Part shown: one piece after another, positions 43,529 through 51,869 of the stretch | Layout of the letters: the number at the start of each line of letters is the position of its first letter | Numbering within the stretch: position 1 is the stretch's first letter | Assembly: GCF_900141755.1 (NCBI RefSeq) | Contig: NZ_LT670844.1 | Coordinates: 2,728,001 to 2,792,000 of the forward strand | Length of the DNA: 64,000 nucleotides | Direction of reading: 5' to 3' | Origin: Bradyrhizobium lablabi | Lineage (GTDB): Bacteria > Pseudomonadota > Alphaproteobacteria > Rhizobiales > Xanthobacteraceae | Program-made: the position numbers and the translations under genes | Notes under the pieces: generated by a model | The model's input: only the letters and a program-made list of their open reading frames with translations | Databases searched by the model: none | Told to the model about the DNA's origin: nothing

Positions 43529-44305
43529 TCAAGTTGCGCGCGCAAGAACGATCGTGCCGGATACGATCAGGGCCACACCAGCGGCGCGGCTGAGCCGCTG
43601 CCCGAGCGGCAGCAGCTTCTCGGCTGCAACATAAAGGGCGATGCCGGCAATCCAGACAAGGTTCATGATACCGGCGACGAACAGCAGCCCCATCAGGAAC
43701 CAGCAACAACCGAGGCAATAGCCGCCGTTCCGGAGTCCCATACGCAAAGCTCCCGCGGCGCCAGGTTGCCAGTACCGACTCAAAAACAGCACCGGATTCT
43801 GGCAGTAGCGAAGGCACGCGCTCTTGACAGGCGTGAACTGATAAAGCCCTGCGGCAACCAGGATGAGGCCACCAAGTACGGCGCTGGTGCTGGTCATCGC
43901 CATCGACAGCAGCCCGGCGCGCTCGAGCCCCCATTGCGCCAGGGTCGCGACGAGGCTGAAACCGGCCCATGTCAGGAGATAGCCACTGAGAAAGACCCAG
44001 GCTTCCACGAAGGGACGGACCGAGGCCGCTTGCTTGCGCTGGATGGTTGTAAACAACAGGAGCGTGGGGGCGGCACTCGGCACCATCATGGCGACCATCA
44101 TCACCCACCACATGACGAACGCGAGCACGGCGTAGGCCGGCGACCACGGCATCGGCATGTCCATCGACATATCGGCCATGTCGGTATCCATGCCTGCACC
44201 GGCGGCTAGATAGATGCAGGCCAGCACCACAACGCCAGCCAAACCGGCGACAACGATTAGGCGGTCGCGCCGCAGCAGATATTCGAGCACAGACGTCTCG
44301 GTCAT
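43529..44305 (-). CDS. DUF2182 membrane protein
   Basis: 258 residues with six or seven membrane helices. Met-rich start (MDTDMADMSMDMPMPW) and family motifs WWVMMVAMMVPSAAP, FTPVKSACLRYCQNP and NGGYCLGCCWFLM. The Met and Cys clusters fit a soft-metal (Cu) role, which is a family inference. It is 42 bp downstream of the DUF1326 gene, the common partner of this family. Confidence 0.85.
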   Translation of the reverse strand: MTETSVLEYLLRRDRLIVVAGLAGVVVLACIYLAAGAGMDTDMADMSMDMPMPWSPAYAVLAFVMWWVMMVAMMVPSAAPTLLLFTTIQRKQAASVRPFVEAWVFLSGYLLTWAGFSLVATLAQWGLERAGLLSMAMTSTSAVLGGLILVAAGLYQFTPVKSACLRYCQNPVLFLSRYWQPGAAGALRMGLRNGGYCLGCCWFLMGLLFVAGIMNLVWIAGIALYVAAEKLLPLGQRLSRAAGVALIVSGTIVLARAT

Positions 44306-44347
44306 GGGCTCATCTCGGCCGCTGGAAAAGCGACCTTTGGCGCAGCG

Positions 44348-44980
44348 TCAAGCCGCGACACCTTGAGGTGTCTGCACGACGTTGGCGAGGGAGCTGTGCG
44401 TGCCCTTCGTTTCAAACTTGATCGCGCCGGTCGAGCGGATGTTGGCGGAGGCAACTTCGGCGGCTTTGTGCTCAAAGCCCTCGGGCATCACAACTTGGAT
44501 GCGATGGGGCGCGCCCGTCACCGGGTTCTTGATCGGCTCCACCTCGGTCTCCAGCACACCCTTGGCGACGAGGCGCGCGACGCGTCCATTTTTGTCGAAT
44601 GAGAACTCGAACGGCACAAACAGCGGATCATGGATCGTAGTTACGATCACGCTGAGGATTTGGAACAGCGTACCCTCGGCCGAATTCTTGCCCGACATGA
44701 TGTTGAAAAGTGCCTGGCGCTGCTCCGGCGTAGCGCGCTCATCGATGATCGGCTGCATCTTCCCGTTGCCCTCATGCAGCGCTCCGGGAAAATCAACGGT
44801 TGCCGCGAAAACGAGACCATCGAGCTTGGTCCCCTCGAAATGTCCTTTGGTAATCCTCAGGCCGACCAGGGCTTTGCACGAGCCGTGAGTCGGCGGCGCA
44901 TTGAAATCGCAGGGACAACCAAACGCGCAATTGCAGTTCTTGATCCATTCGCCTTCGAGACGCCAGTCAGATGCAGCCAT
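44348..44980 (-). CDS. DUF1326 protein
   Basis: 210 residues, cytoplasmic-looking. N-terminal Cys-rich motif NCNCAFGCPCDFN and GSCKALVG (Cys 17, 19, 23, 25 and another in GSCKA), the hallmark of DUF1326. It is transcribed with the DUF2182 gene (42 bp). Together they are repeatedly found in metal or redox clusters; the biochemical function is not known. Confidence 0.85.
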   Translation of the reverse strand: MAASDWRLEGEWIKNCNCAFGCPCDFNAPPTHGSCKALVGLRITKGHFEGTKLDGLVFAATVDFPGALHEGNGKMQPIIDERATPEQRQALFNIMSGKNSAEGTLFQILSVIVTTIHDPLFVPFEFSFDKNGRVARLVAKGVLETEVEPIKNPVTGAPHRIQVVMPEGFEHKAAEVASANIRSTGAIKFETKGTHSSLANVVQTPQGVAA

Positions 44981-45446
44981 GGCACACCTCCCATCGCGTT
45001 GTCAGGTTGTCAGGGACTATGCAGCCGCTCGATTATCCTCTTCAGCGTCAAAAGCCCCGGTCAATGCGAGCAGAATCGGGATTGGATATGAGGGTCCTGC
45101 ACTGCTCGACGGAGCCATGAGACGGTTAGCGGACTGCGACTTGCTGTCCTGACCATGGAAGAATATCAGCCAACGTCCTCAGCGTACAGGCGGAGCCATG
45201 GATGGTAGTGCGACATTTTCGCGTTTCCGGCCTCCTGGAGCCTGATCACGCGGCTTGCTGCTTGTTGTCGTGGGTCCAACGCACGACTGTGCCAGGCCAT
45301 GGGGATGCTCTTTTCGTTTTGGCGAACACCAAGTGAAAAGGGTTGCGGAGATCGAGTGCTTATCCGCAACCCTTTTACGCTTCGGGCCGGGTCAAAAAGC
45401 GGCGGCCGACGACCCGCTTACATTTTGGCCGGTGCGCATCTTGGTA
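44981..45446. other. Intergenic region between DUF1326 and the 93-residue secreted gene
   Basis: 466 bases. It contains one strong hairpin, AAAAGGGTTGCGGA (45336-45349) with TCCGCAACCCTTTT (45363-45376), which on the minus strand looks like a terminator of the secreted-protein gene. No other gene is supported; short frames here lack signals. Confidence 0.45.
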
Positions 45447-45728
45447 TTACCTGCCTCCACTGCGCGTCACCTGAGATTTCGGGCCGCCTTGATAATGCCA
45501 TCCACCGTCGTTCGGACTCGTCGCGGGCTGCAAACGTGACGCTGCCGGATAGAGGGCGAACGAAGAATTCAAATCGCTTGGCGAGCTAACCGTTGTGGTT
45601 TGCGCGCTCTGCCTGGCCTCGCTCGGCCAATAGCTTTTGTCCGAGATCGTCGAGCCCGCATGGGCCGTTGCAGATATCGCCGCCAGCGGCAGCAACAGCG
45701 AGATCGTGAGAAGGTGTTTCGTTAACAT
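45447..45728 (-). CDS. Small secreted protein under an ECF promoter
   Basis: 93 residues. Signal peptide (HLLTISLLLPLAAISATAHA, about residues 5-24), then a Ser/Thr/Gln-rich short mature chain (SDKSYWPSEARQSAQTTTVS, GGWHYQGGPKSQVTRSGG). No cysteine or recognisable fold. It has a GTAACC-N16-CGAA promoter (45779-45804) whose sequence is a duplicate of the one before cusB, so it is a predicted member of the SigF regulon. Confidence 0.65.
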   Translation of the reverse strand: MLTKHLLTISLLLPLAAISATAHAGSTISDKSYWPSEARQSAQTTTVSSPSDLNSSFALYPAASRLQPATSPNDGGWHYQGGPKSQVTRSGGR

Positions 45729-45778
45729 GGTCCGGCTCCATCATTGTCGGAGGCGCGTGATGCGCTTCCAACAATGAG

Positions 45779-45804
45779 TTCGGAGCTAATCGTCCGGCGG
45801 TTAC
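45779..45804 (-). promoter_or_regulatory. Predicted SigF promoter of the small secreted gene
   Basis: On the minus strand GTAACC (45804-45799), 16-bp spacer, CGAA (45782-45779), about 50 bases before the start codon. Matches the SigF/NrsF consensus reported for Caulobacter and the two other sites in this window. Confidence 0.75.
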
Positions 45805-45830
45805 AGACTCACGCCGACGTGAAGACACGT

Positions 45831-46472
45831 CTACCAACGCAAGAGACGCGGTCCCAATGCTGCGCCTGCTAAGGTGCACAGCACAATCGTGCCGCCGTAC
45901 CAGACCGCGACGAACGGCAGTGAATCATCCGTGCAATGAAGCGCATATGCCATCGCGCTGACGCCGCCTGCAATGAGACCGGCGAAAGCACCTGCGCGAC
46001 CGAGATTCGTGGGCGCAGCTCTTCGCACGGCCCAGATGGCAGCAGCGAAGGGCACGATCGCGATGATCGGGATAGAGAGCAGGCATTCCAGCCACTGATC
46101 TCCCACAAGCATCTTTTCCCAGTGGGAGCTTGGCGCGAATCCAAGGCTGATGACGGAAAGTACCGCGATAGCTCCGAATGGTATTGCAACCAAAACTGCC
46201 GAGGTTTTTCGTTCCCCGCCGGGGCGTGCCAGCCTCGTCAGGTAAGTCGATGCGACGCCGACGATCCCAACCGTGAATGCAAGCTTCAATAGCAGAAAAG
46301 CAAAGGCGCGGGCCGTCATCAAATCTGGGCGGACGCCCAGTCCGGCGAGTGCGATGCCTAGCGCCACGATTGAACCTGCGGCAAGCGCGACGTAAAGCGT
46401 GCGAGCGACCGACCTGCGATCGACCGGCTCAGGGTTGGTGCTCAAAAGGGCAACCAGGTCATCCGTCTTCAT
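45831..46472 (-). CDS. nrsF: NrsF-type anti-sigma factor (DUF1109)
   Basis: 213 residues with six membrane helices (LYVALAAGSIVALGIALAGLG; AFLLLKLAFTVGIVGVAST; AVLVAIPFGAIAVLSVISLG; LLSIPIIAIVPFAAAIWAV; and two more near the C-terminus). Two cysteines in the periplasm-exposed region (EC and HCTDD), where NrsF of Caulobacter senses stress. The N-terminal 25 residues (KTDDLVALLSTNPEPVDRRSV) face the cytoplasm and bind the sigma factor. Overlaps the sigma gene by ATGA, so expression is coupled. Confidence 0.87.
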   Translation of the reverse strand: MKTDDLVALLSTNPEPVDRRSVARTLYVALAAGSIVALGIALAGLGVRPDLMTARAFAFLLLKLAFTVGIVGVASTYLTRLARPGGERKTSAVLVAIPFGAIAVLSVISLGFAPSSHWEKMLVGDQWLECLLSIPIIAIVPFAAAIWAVRRAAPTNLGRAGAFAGLIAGGVSAMAYALHCTDDSLPFVAVWYGGTIVLCTLAGAALGPRLLRW

Positions 46473-47026
46473 GTTTGCGTTTCCCGGGCAATCAGGGCAG
46501 CGAGTGTCTTGAGCCCACGATGAATATTCACTTTCACTCCGGATTCAGAGATGCCGCACCGGCCTGCTGCTTCGGCGATGCTCTGTCCATCCAGTTTTAC
46601 CGCCTCGATGGAACATCGCATCTTTTCCGGCAACCGCTGCATGAGCCTTCTGAGATCGTATGAACTCTCGGCGTCGACATTGTCGTCGTGCGCCATCATG
46701 GTATCGGCCTCCTCGATAGACACCTCAGCAAACGACGTGCGGCTCCGGCGCAGGAAATCGATCAACTTGTAGCGCGCGATGGCATGGACCCACGGGGTCA
46801 GAGGCTCAGTGGGATCATAGGTATGTCGCTTGAGGTGGATCGCCAATACCGCTTCCTGAACCAGGTCTTCGGCCTCCGATATACCTCTGCCAATGCCCGC
46901 GAGCTTGCCTTTGAAATAGGCACGCAGGCGGCGGCTCAATCGTTCGAGCAGCGCGCGGTGCGAAGCCGCGTCGCCGTCCAGGCTCGCAAGCATCAGCGCC
47001 TTGAGTTCGATTTCGTGGGTCGTCAT
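46469..47026 (-). CDS. sigF: ECF sigma factor, SigF type
   Basis: 185 residues. Region 2 (LERLSRRLRAYFKGKL, AEDLVQEAVLAIHLKRHTYD, PWVHAIARYKLIDFLRR) and region 4 (LPEKMRCSIEAVKLDGQSIAEAA, GISESGVKVNIHRGLKTL) are both present, as is the typical ECF linker. Paired with an NrsF-type anti-sigma factor, it fits the group whose Caulobacter member responds to chromate and cadmium. Its own promoter matches the consensus, implying autoregulation. Confidence 0.9.
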   Translation of the reverse strand: MTTHEIELKALMLASLDGDAASHRALLERLSRRLRAYFKGKLAGIGRGISEAEDLVQEAVLAIHLKRHTYDPTEPLTPWVHAIARYKLIDFLRRSRTSFAEVSIEEADTMMAHDDNVDAESSYDLRRLMQRLPEKMRCSIEAVKLDGQSIAEAAGRCGISESGVKVNIHRGLKTLAALIARETQT

Positions 47027-47045
47027 GCCTGCGTATTTCTATTAG

Positions 47046-47071
47046 TTCGTTGGCCCGGCGGGTTTGGTTAC
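47046..47071 (-). promoter_or_regulatory. Predicted autoregulatory SigF promoter
   Basis: GTAACC (47071-47066), 16-bp spacer, CGAA (47049-47046) on the minus strand; the start codon of sigF is 20 bases downstream of CGAA. Confidence 0.8.
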
Positions 47072-47084
47072 AGGGGCCGGCGCG

Positions 47085-50000
47085 TTATTCTGCTGCTTCT
47101 GGGCGGTCGAAGGCATTTGACGAAGTCTGATCCTGACTAGCCCGTTCCACTGAAACAGCGGCAGTCGGTTCGCTCGGCAATCCAAACCCCTTGACCAACC
47201 CGAAGATCGCCGGGATCACGATCAGCGTCAGCAAGGTCGAGGAGATCATGCCGCCGATCATCGGCACCGCGATGCGCTGCATGATCTCGGAGCCCGTGCC
47301 GGTGCTCCACATGATCGGCAGCAGGCCTGCCATGATGGCGACTACCGTCATCATCTTCGGACGTACGCGTTCGACCGCGCCCTCCATGATGGCGTCGTAA
47401 AGATCTCCCCGCGTCAGCGCGCGGCCCTCAATGTCACGTTTCGCCCTGATCTCTGCCAGCGCATGATTGAGATAGATCAGCATCACGACGCCGGTCTCGG
47501 CGGCGACCCCGGCAAGCGCGATGAAGCCGACGACCACGGCCACCGACAGGTTGAAGCCGAGCCACCACATCAGCCAGAGACCGCCGACCAGCGCGAAGGG
47601 CAGCGACAGCATCACGATCATGGTCTCGGTGATGGAGCGGAAGTTGAGGTACAGCAAGAGGAAGATGATCGACAGTGTCACCGGCACGACGATCTTCAGG
47701 CGCGCGGTGGCGCGTTCGAGATATTCGTACTGGCCGCTCCACATCACATAATAGCCGGGCGGGAACTGAATGCTGGCCTGCACCGCGCGCTGTGCGTCGG
47801 CGACGTAGCCGCCGAGATCGCGGTCGCGGATGTCGACGTAGATGTAGGTCGCCAACTGCCCGCTTTCGGTGCGGATCGATGTCGGCCCGCGCGCTGGCAC
47901 CACCTTCGCGACCTCCCCGAGCGGCACCGCACCGCCGCCCGGCATCGGAACCAGGACGTCGTTGGCGATCGCCTGCGGATTTTCGCGCAGGTCTCGGGGA
48001 TAGCGCATGTTGACACTGAACCGCTGCCGGCCTTCCACCGTCGTTGTCACCGTCTGACCGCCGAGGGCGGTCGCGATGACGTCCTGGACGTCCTGCACCA
48101 TGATCCCGTAACGCGCCAGCGCCGCGCGGTCGGGCGTCACATCGAGGTAGTAGCCGCCGATGCCGCGCTCGGCATAGGCAGACGACGTGCCCGGCACGGC
48201 TTTGAGCACCTGTTCGATCTGCTTTGCAAGTTTGTCGATCTCGACCAGATCGGTTCCGATCACCTTGACGCCGATCGGGGTGCGGATTCCGGTCGACAGC
48301 ATGTCGATGCGCGCCTTGATCGGCATGGTCCAGGCGTTGGAGACGCCCGGAAACTGCAGCGCCTTGTCCATTTCCGCGATCAGGCCGTCGACCGTCACGC
48401 CGGGACGCCATTCCTCCTTCGGCTTGAGGTTGACGACCGTCTCGAACATTTCTGAAGGCGCCGGGTCGGTCGCGGTCGCGGCGCGCCCCGCTTTGCCGTA
48501 GACCGAGGCCACTTCGGGAAACGAGCGGATGATCTTGTCCTGGGTCTGCATCAATTCGCCGGCCTTGGTGACGGAGATGCCAGGTAACGTCGTCGGCATA
48601 TAGAGCAGCGTGCCCTCGTTCAGGTTCGGCATGAACTCGGTGCCGAGCTGGCGCGCCGGCCAGATCGTCACCGCGAGCGCCGCGAGCGAAAGGGCGATCA
48701 CCAGCGCCTTGGCGCACATCACGCCCTTGATCACCGGCCGATAGATCCAGATCAGGAAACGGTTGATCGGGTTCTTGTGCTCTGGAACGATCCGGCCCCG
48801 GACGAAGATCACCATCAGCGCGGGCACCAGCGTGACCGACAGCAGCGCCGCCGCCGCCATCGAAAAGGTTTTTGTAAATGCGAGCGGGCTGAACAGCCGC
48901 CCTTCCTGTGATTCCAGCGTGAAGATCGGCATGAACGAGACGGTGATGATCAACAGGCTGAAGAACAGCGCCGGTCCGACCTCGGACGCTGCCTCGATCA
49001 GGATTTTGACGCGGGACTGGCCCGGCTCCGCCCGTTCAAGATGTTTGTGGGCATTTTCGATCATGACGATGGCGGCGTCGACCATGGCGCCGATCGCAAT
49101 CGCGATGCCGCCGAGGCTCATGATGTTCGAACCCAGCCCGAGCAGCTTCATCGCGCCGAACGCCATCAATATGCCGACCGGCAGCATCAGGATCGCGACC
49201 AGCGCGCTGCGGACGTGCAGCAGGAAGACGATGCAAACCAGCGCGACGATAATGCTCTCCTCGAACAGCGTATGCTTGAGCGTCGCGATGGCGGCATTGA
49301 TGAGGTTCGAGCGGTCGTAGACCGGAACGATTTCCACCGATTTCGGCAGGCTGCTGGCGATCTCCTTGAAGCGCTTTTTCACGTTCTCGATCACGTCGAG
49401 CGCGTTGACGCCGAAGCGCTGCAGCACGATGCCGCTTGCGACCTCACCCTCGCCGTTGAGCTCGGTGATGCCACGCCGCTCGTCAGGGCCGAGCTCGACG
49501 CGGGCGACGTCGCGCAGCAGGACCGGCGTGCCGTTACTGGTCTTGAGTACGATATTGCCGAGGTCGTTGATGCTCTTCAGATAGCCCTTGCCACGGATGA
49601 CGTATTCGAACTCCGAGAGCTCGACGGTGCGGCCGCCGACGTCGGCGTTGCTGGCGCGGATCGCGTCGCGCATCTTCTGCATGGTGATACCGAGATCGCG
49701 CATGCGCTGCGGATCGAGGATCACGTTGTATTGCTTGACGAAGCCGCCGACGCTGGCGATTTCGGCGACGCCTTCGGCTTTCGCCAGCGCGAATTTCAGG
49801 TTCCAGTCCTGGATGGTGCGCGTGTCGGAAAGGTTCAACTCTTTCGACACTACGGCATATTGGTAGACCCAGCCCACACCGGTCGCGTCCGGGCCGATGG
49901 TCGGCGTCACGCCGGGGGGCAATCGCGAGGCCGCGCCGTTGAGGAATTCGAGCACGCGTGAACGCGCCCAATAGATGTCGGTGCCGTCCTCGAAGATGAC

Positions 50001-50282
50001 GTAGACGAACGACACCCCGAAAAAGGAGAAACCGCGCACCACCTTCGAACGCGGCACGGTCAGCATCGCGGTCGTCAAGGGATAGGTGACCTGATCCTCG
50101 ATCACCTGCGGCGCCTGCCCGGGATATTCCGTATAGACGATCACCTGCGTATCGGAGAGGTCCGGTATGGCGTCGAGCGGCAGATGGACGAGCGCGTAGA
50201 TTCCGGCCGCGGCGGCAAAGCCTGTGCCGAACAGGACCAGCAGCAGGTTACGGGCCGACCAGGCGATCAGGCGCGCGATCAT
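47085..50282 (-). CDS. cusA: Cus-type heavy-metal RND efflux pump (HME family)
   Basis: 1065 residues with 12 membrane helices. The signature IAIAIGAMVDAAIVMIENAH in helix 4 fits the Cu(I)/Ag(I) HME subgroup (Nies HME4) rather than the Zn/Co/Ni or Cd types. Met residues are plentiful in the cytoplasmic-periplasmic path (MVVM clusters). It drives efflux of Cu(I)/Ag(I) from the periplasm with CusB and an outer-membrane channel. The start overlaps the stop of cusB by 4 bp. The promoter upstream of cusB predicts control by SigF. Confidence 0.93.
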   Translation of the reverse strand: MIARLIAWSARNLLLVLFGTGFAAAAGIYALVHLPLDAIPDLSDTQVIVYTEYPGQAPQVIEDQVTYPLTTAMLTVPRSKVVRGFSFFGVSFVYVIFEDGTDIYWARSRVLEFLNGAASRLPPGVTPTIGPDATGVGWVYQYAVVSKELNLSDTRTIQDWNLKFALAKAEGVAEIASVGGFVKQYNVILDPQRMRDLGITMQKMRDAIRASNADVGGRTVELSEFEYVIRGKGYLKSINDLGNIVLKTSNGTPVLLRDVARVELGPDERRGITELNGEGEVASGIVLQRFGVNALDVIENVKKRFKEIASSLPKSVEIVPVYDRSNLINAAIATLKHTLFEESIIVALVCIVFLLHVRSALVAILMLPVGILMAFGAMKLLGLGSNIMSLGGIAIAIGAMVDAAIVMIENAHKHLERAEPGQSRVKILIEAASEVGPALFFSLLIITVSFMPIFTLESQEGRLFSPLAFTKTFSMAAAALLSVTLVPALMVIFVRGRIVPEHKNPINRFLIWIYRPVIKGVMCAKALVIALSLAALAVTIWPARQLGTEFMPNLNEGTLLYMPTTLPGISVTKAGELMQTQDKIIRSFPEVASVYGKAGRAATATDPAPSEMFETVVNLKPKEEWRPGVTVDGLIAEMDKALQFPGVSNAWTMPIKARIDMLSTGIRTPIGVKVIGTDLVEIDKLAKQIEQVLKAVPGTSSAYAERGIGGYYLDVTPDRAALARYGIMVQDVQDVIATALGGQTVTTTVEGRQRFSVNMRYPRDLRENPQAIANDVLVPMPGGGAVPLGEVAKVVPARGPTSIRTESGQLATYIYVDIRDRDLGGYVADAQRAVQASIQFPPGYYVMWSGQYEYLERATARLKIVVPVTLSIIFLLLYLNFRSITETMIVMLSLPFALVGGLWLMWWLGFNLSVAVVVGFIALAGVAAETGVVMLIYLNHALAEIRAKRDIEGRALTRGDLYDAIMEGAVERVRPKMMTVVAIMAGLLPIMWSTGTGSEIMQRIAVPMIGGMISSTLLTLIVIPAIFGLVKGFGLPSEPTAAVSVERASQDQTSSNAFDRPEAAE

Positions 50283-51712
50283 GGCGACTTCCCCCCGGAA
50301 TCCAGGCCCTTGAGCGCGGCTTTGAGATTGCTTTCGGCATCGATCAGGAAATTCGCGGAGACGACCACCTTGTCGTTTTCAGCGAGCCCTTCCCTGATCT
50401 CGATGCGACCGTCGCCGCGGCGCCCAAGCTTGACCGCGCGCGGTTCAAAACGGCCGTCACCCTTGTCGAGAAGGACAATTTGCCGCTCGCCGCTGTCAAG
50501 GACAGCGCTGCTGGACACCGTCAAAACCGGGGTTTCCGCGCCGGTAGCGATTTCGACATCGGCATACATGTCCGGCCGCAGCACTTCGTCCGGATTTGGC
50601 AATTCGATTCTGATCCGCGCGGTCCGCGTCTCCGCCATCATGTGCGGATAGATCAACGCGACTTTGCCGACGAAGACCCGATCGGGGTAGCCGCGAAGCC
50701 GGACGCTGGCCTTTTGTCCGACCTCGATCAGTGAAAGATCGCGCTCGGCGACATCGGCCAACACCCAGACGACCTCGTGATCCGAGATCCGGAACAGAAC
50801 GTCGCCGGGAGCCGCGCGCATGCCGTTGACGGCTGCGCGCTCCACGATCTCGCCGTCCTGCGGTGCAGGCCAGCTCACATAGGCCGGGATTTCGCGCGTA
50901 CGCTCGATGTCGGCAATAAACGCCTCAGGGGCATCCAGATTTTCAAGGCGCCGGCGTGCGCCTTTCAAGGCTTGGTTGCTGATGCCGGCATCCGGGCGGG
51001 CATTGAGCGCCGAAAGATATTCGGCGGCGGCGCTCGACAGGTTCGGGCCGTAGATGCGCATCAGGCGCTGGCCCTTATGGACATGCGTGCCGGTAGTGAC
51101 GTTTTCGACGGTATCGATAAAACCTTCGAAACGAAGCGACACGACCGATTTGCGCCGCTCGTCTTCCTGAACGGTGCCCGGTGCACGAACCACCGTGTTC
51201 AGGGCGCGCCGTTCCGCAATCTCGGTCTGAACACCTGTCTTTTGCAGTTTGCCCGTGCTGACCTTGACGGAAGAATCATCGTCCTGCTCGCCCTCATAGA
51301 CGGGCAGATAGTCCATGCCCATCGAATCCTTCTTCGGTGTCGGCGAGGTGTCGGCAAGGCCCATCGGATTTCGGTAGTAGCGGATTTTGCCACGTTCTCC
51401 GCCCTTCGCGGTCATGGTTTCCGGAGCTTTCTCCTCGAAACTCACATCTTCGCTTGCGTGGACTGCGAGATAGTCCTTGCCCGCCGAAGTCTTCTTCGCA
51501 GTCAGCGAGTAGTCCGGCAGACCGTCCGGATCGCGGTAGTAGATGATCGGTCCGGTCGCTTCCGGCTGAGTTGGGCTCTGTTTCGCGGCCGCGGGCAGAA
51601 CACCGTCGAGCCATCCGAGAGGCCGACCGTTCGAACGCCCAACAACCAATCCGACCAATCCGGCAGCCAGGACTGCGGACACGATCAAGAAAGCGCTTAC
51701 TGGCCGTCTCAT
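50279..51712 (-). CDS. cusB: Cus-type periplasmic adaptor (membrane fusion protein) with HMBD domains
   Basis: 477 residues. Membrane anchor at the N-terminus (VSAFLIVSAVLAAGLVGLVVG). Two heavy-metal-binding domain copies: a degenerate one (IYYRDPDGLPDYSLTAKKT) at about 58-95 and an intact one at about 110-140 (YYRNPMGLADTSPTPKKDSM). Then barrel-sandwich and alpha-hairpin segments of a membrane fusion protein. Starts with the ATG that overlaps a remnant TolC 3' end (ATGAG). Predicted SigF promoter at 51806-51831. Confidence 0.9.
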   Translation of the reverse strand: MRRPVSAFLIVSAVLAAGLVGLVVGRSNGRPLGWLDGVLPAAAKQSPTQPEATGPIIYYRDPDGLPDYSLTAKKTSAGKDYLAVHASEDVSFEEKAPETMTAKGGERGKIRYYRNPMGLADTSPTPKKDSMGMDYLPVYEGEQDDDSSVKVSTGKLQKTGVQTEIAERRALNTVVRAPGTVQEDERRKSVVSLRFEGFIDTVENVTTGTHVHKGQRLMRIYGPNLSSAAAEYLSALNARPDAGISNQALKGARRRLENLDAPEAFIADIERTREIPAYVSWPAPQDGEIVERAAVNGMRAAPGDVLFRISDHEVVWVLADVAERDLSLIEVGQKASVRLRGYPDRVFVGKVALIYPHMMAETRTARIRIELPNPDEVLRPDMYADVEIATGAETPVLTVSSSAVLDSGERQIVLLDKGDGRFEPRAVKLGRRGDGRIEIREGLAENDKVVVSANFLIDAESNLKAALKGLDSGGKSP

Positions 51713-51790
51713 AGCGAACCTCCCGCCAAGCGTTCCATCTCAGCGCGCTTGAATCTGGCGGGCACCTGCGCACGAGAAGCGTATGATGTG
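51713..51790 (-). pseudogene. Remnant TolC-family 3' end abutting cusB
   Basis: Minus-strand reading gives ...RAQVPARFKRAEMERLAGGS-stop ending within the cusB start codon. The last 13 residues match the end of the TolC-like gene 160 bp upstream (KYAEMERLAGGSL). It shows the former TolC-MFP coupled arrangement. Confidence 0.6.
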
Positions 51791-51805
51791 CGCTTCCTCA
51801 GTGAG

Positions 51806-51831
51806 TTCGGAGCGGATCGCCGGCCGGTTAC
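51806..51831 (-). promoter_or_regulatory. Predicted SigF promoter of cusBA
   Basis: GTAACC (51831-51826), 16-bp spacer, CGAA (51809-51806), minus strand. The surrounding 60-70 bp is a near copy of the block upstream of the 93-residue secreted gene. Confidence 0.78.
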
Positions 51832-51869
51832 GTGCTCACGCTGACGTGAAGCCGCCCAATACGTTCCTC

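Noticed and set aside
47434-48717. Frame-shifted open frame of about 430 codons inside cusA
   Set aside because: Same-strand alternative frame of a real RND gene; composition is Arg/Gly-rich and no motif is seen.
50230-50260. GGTTAC match inside the cusA start region as a further SigF site
   Set aside because: No TTCG/CGAA element at 16 bp spacing on the expected side.
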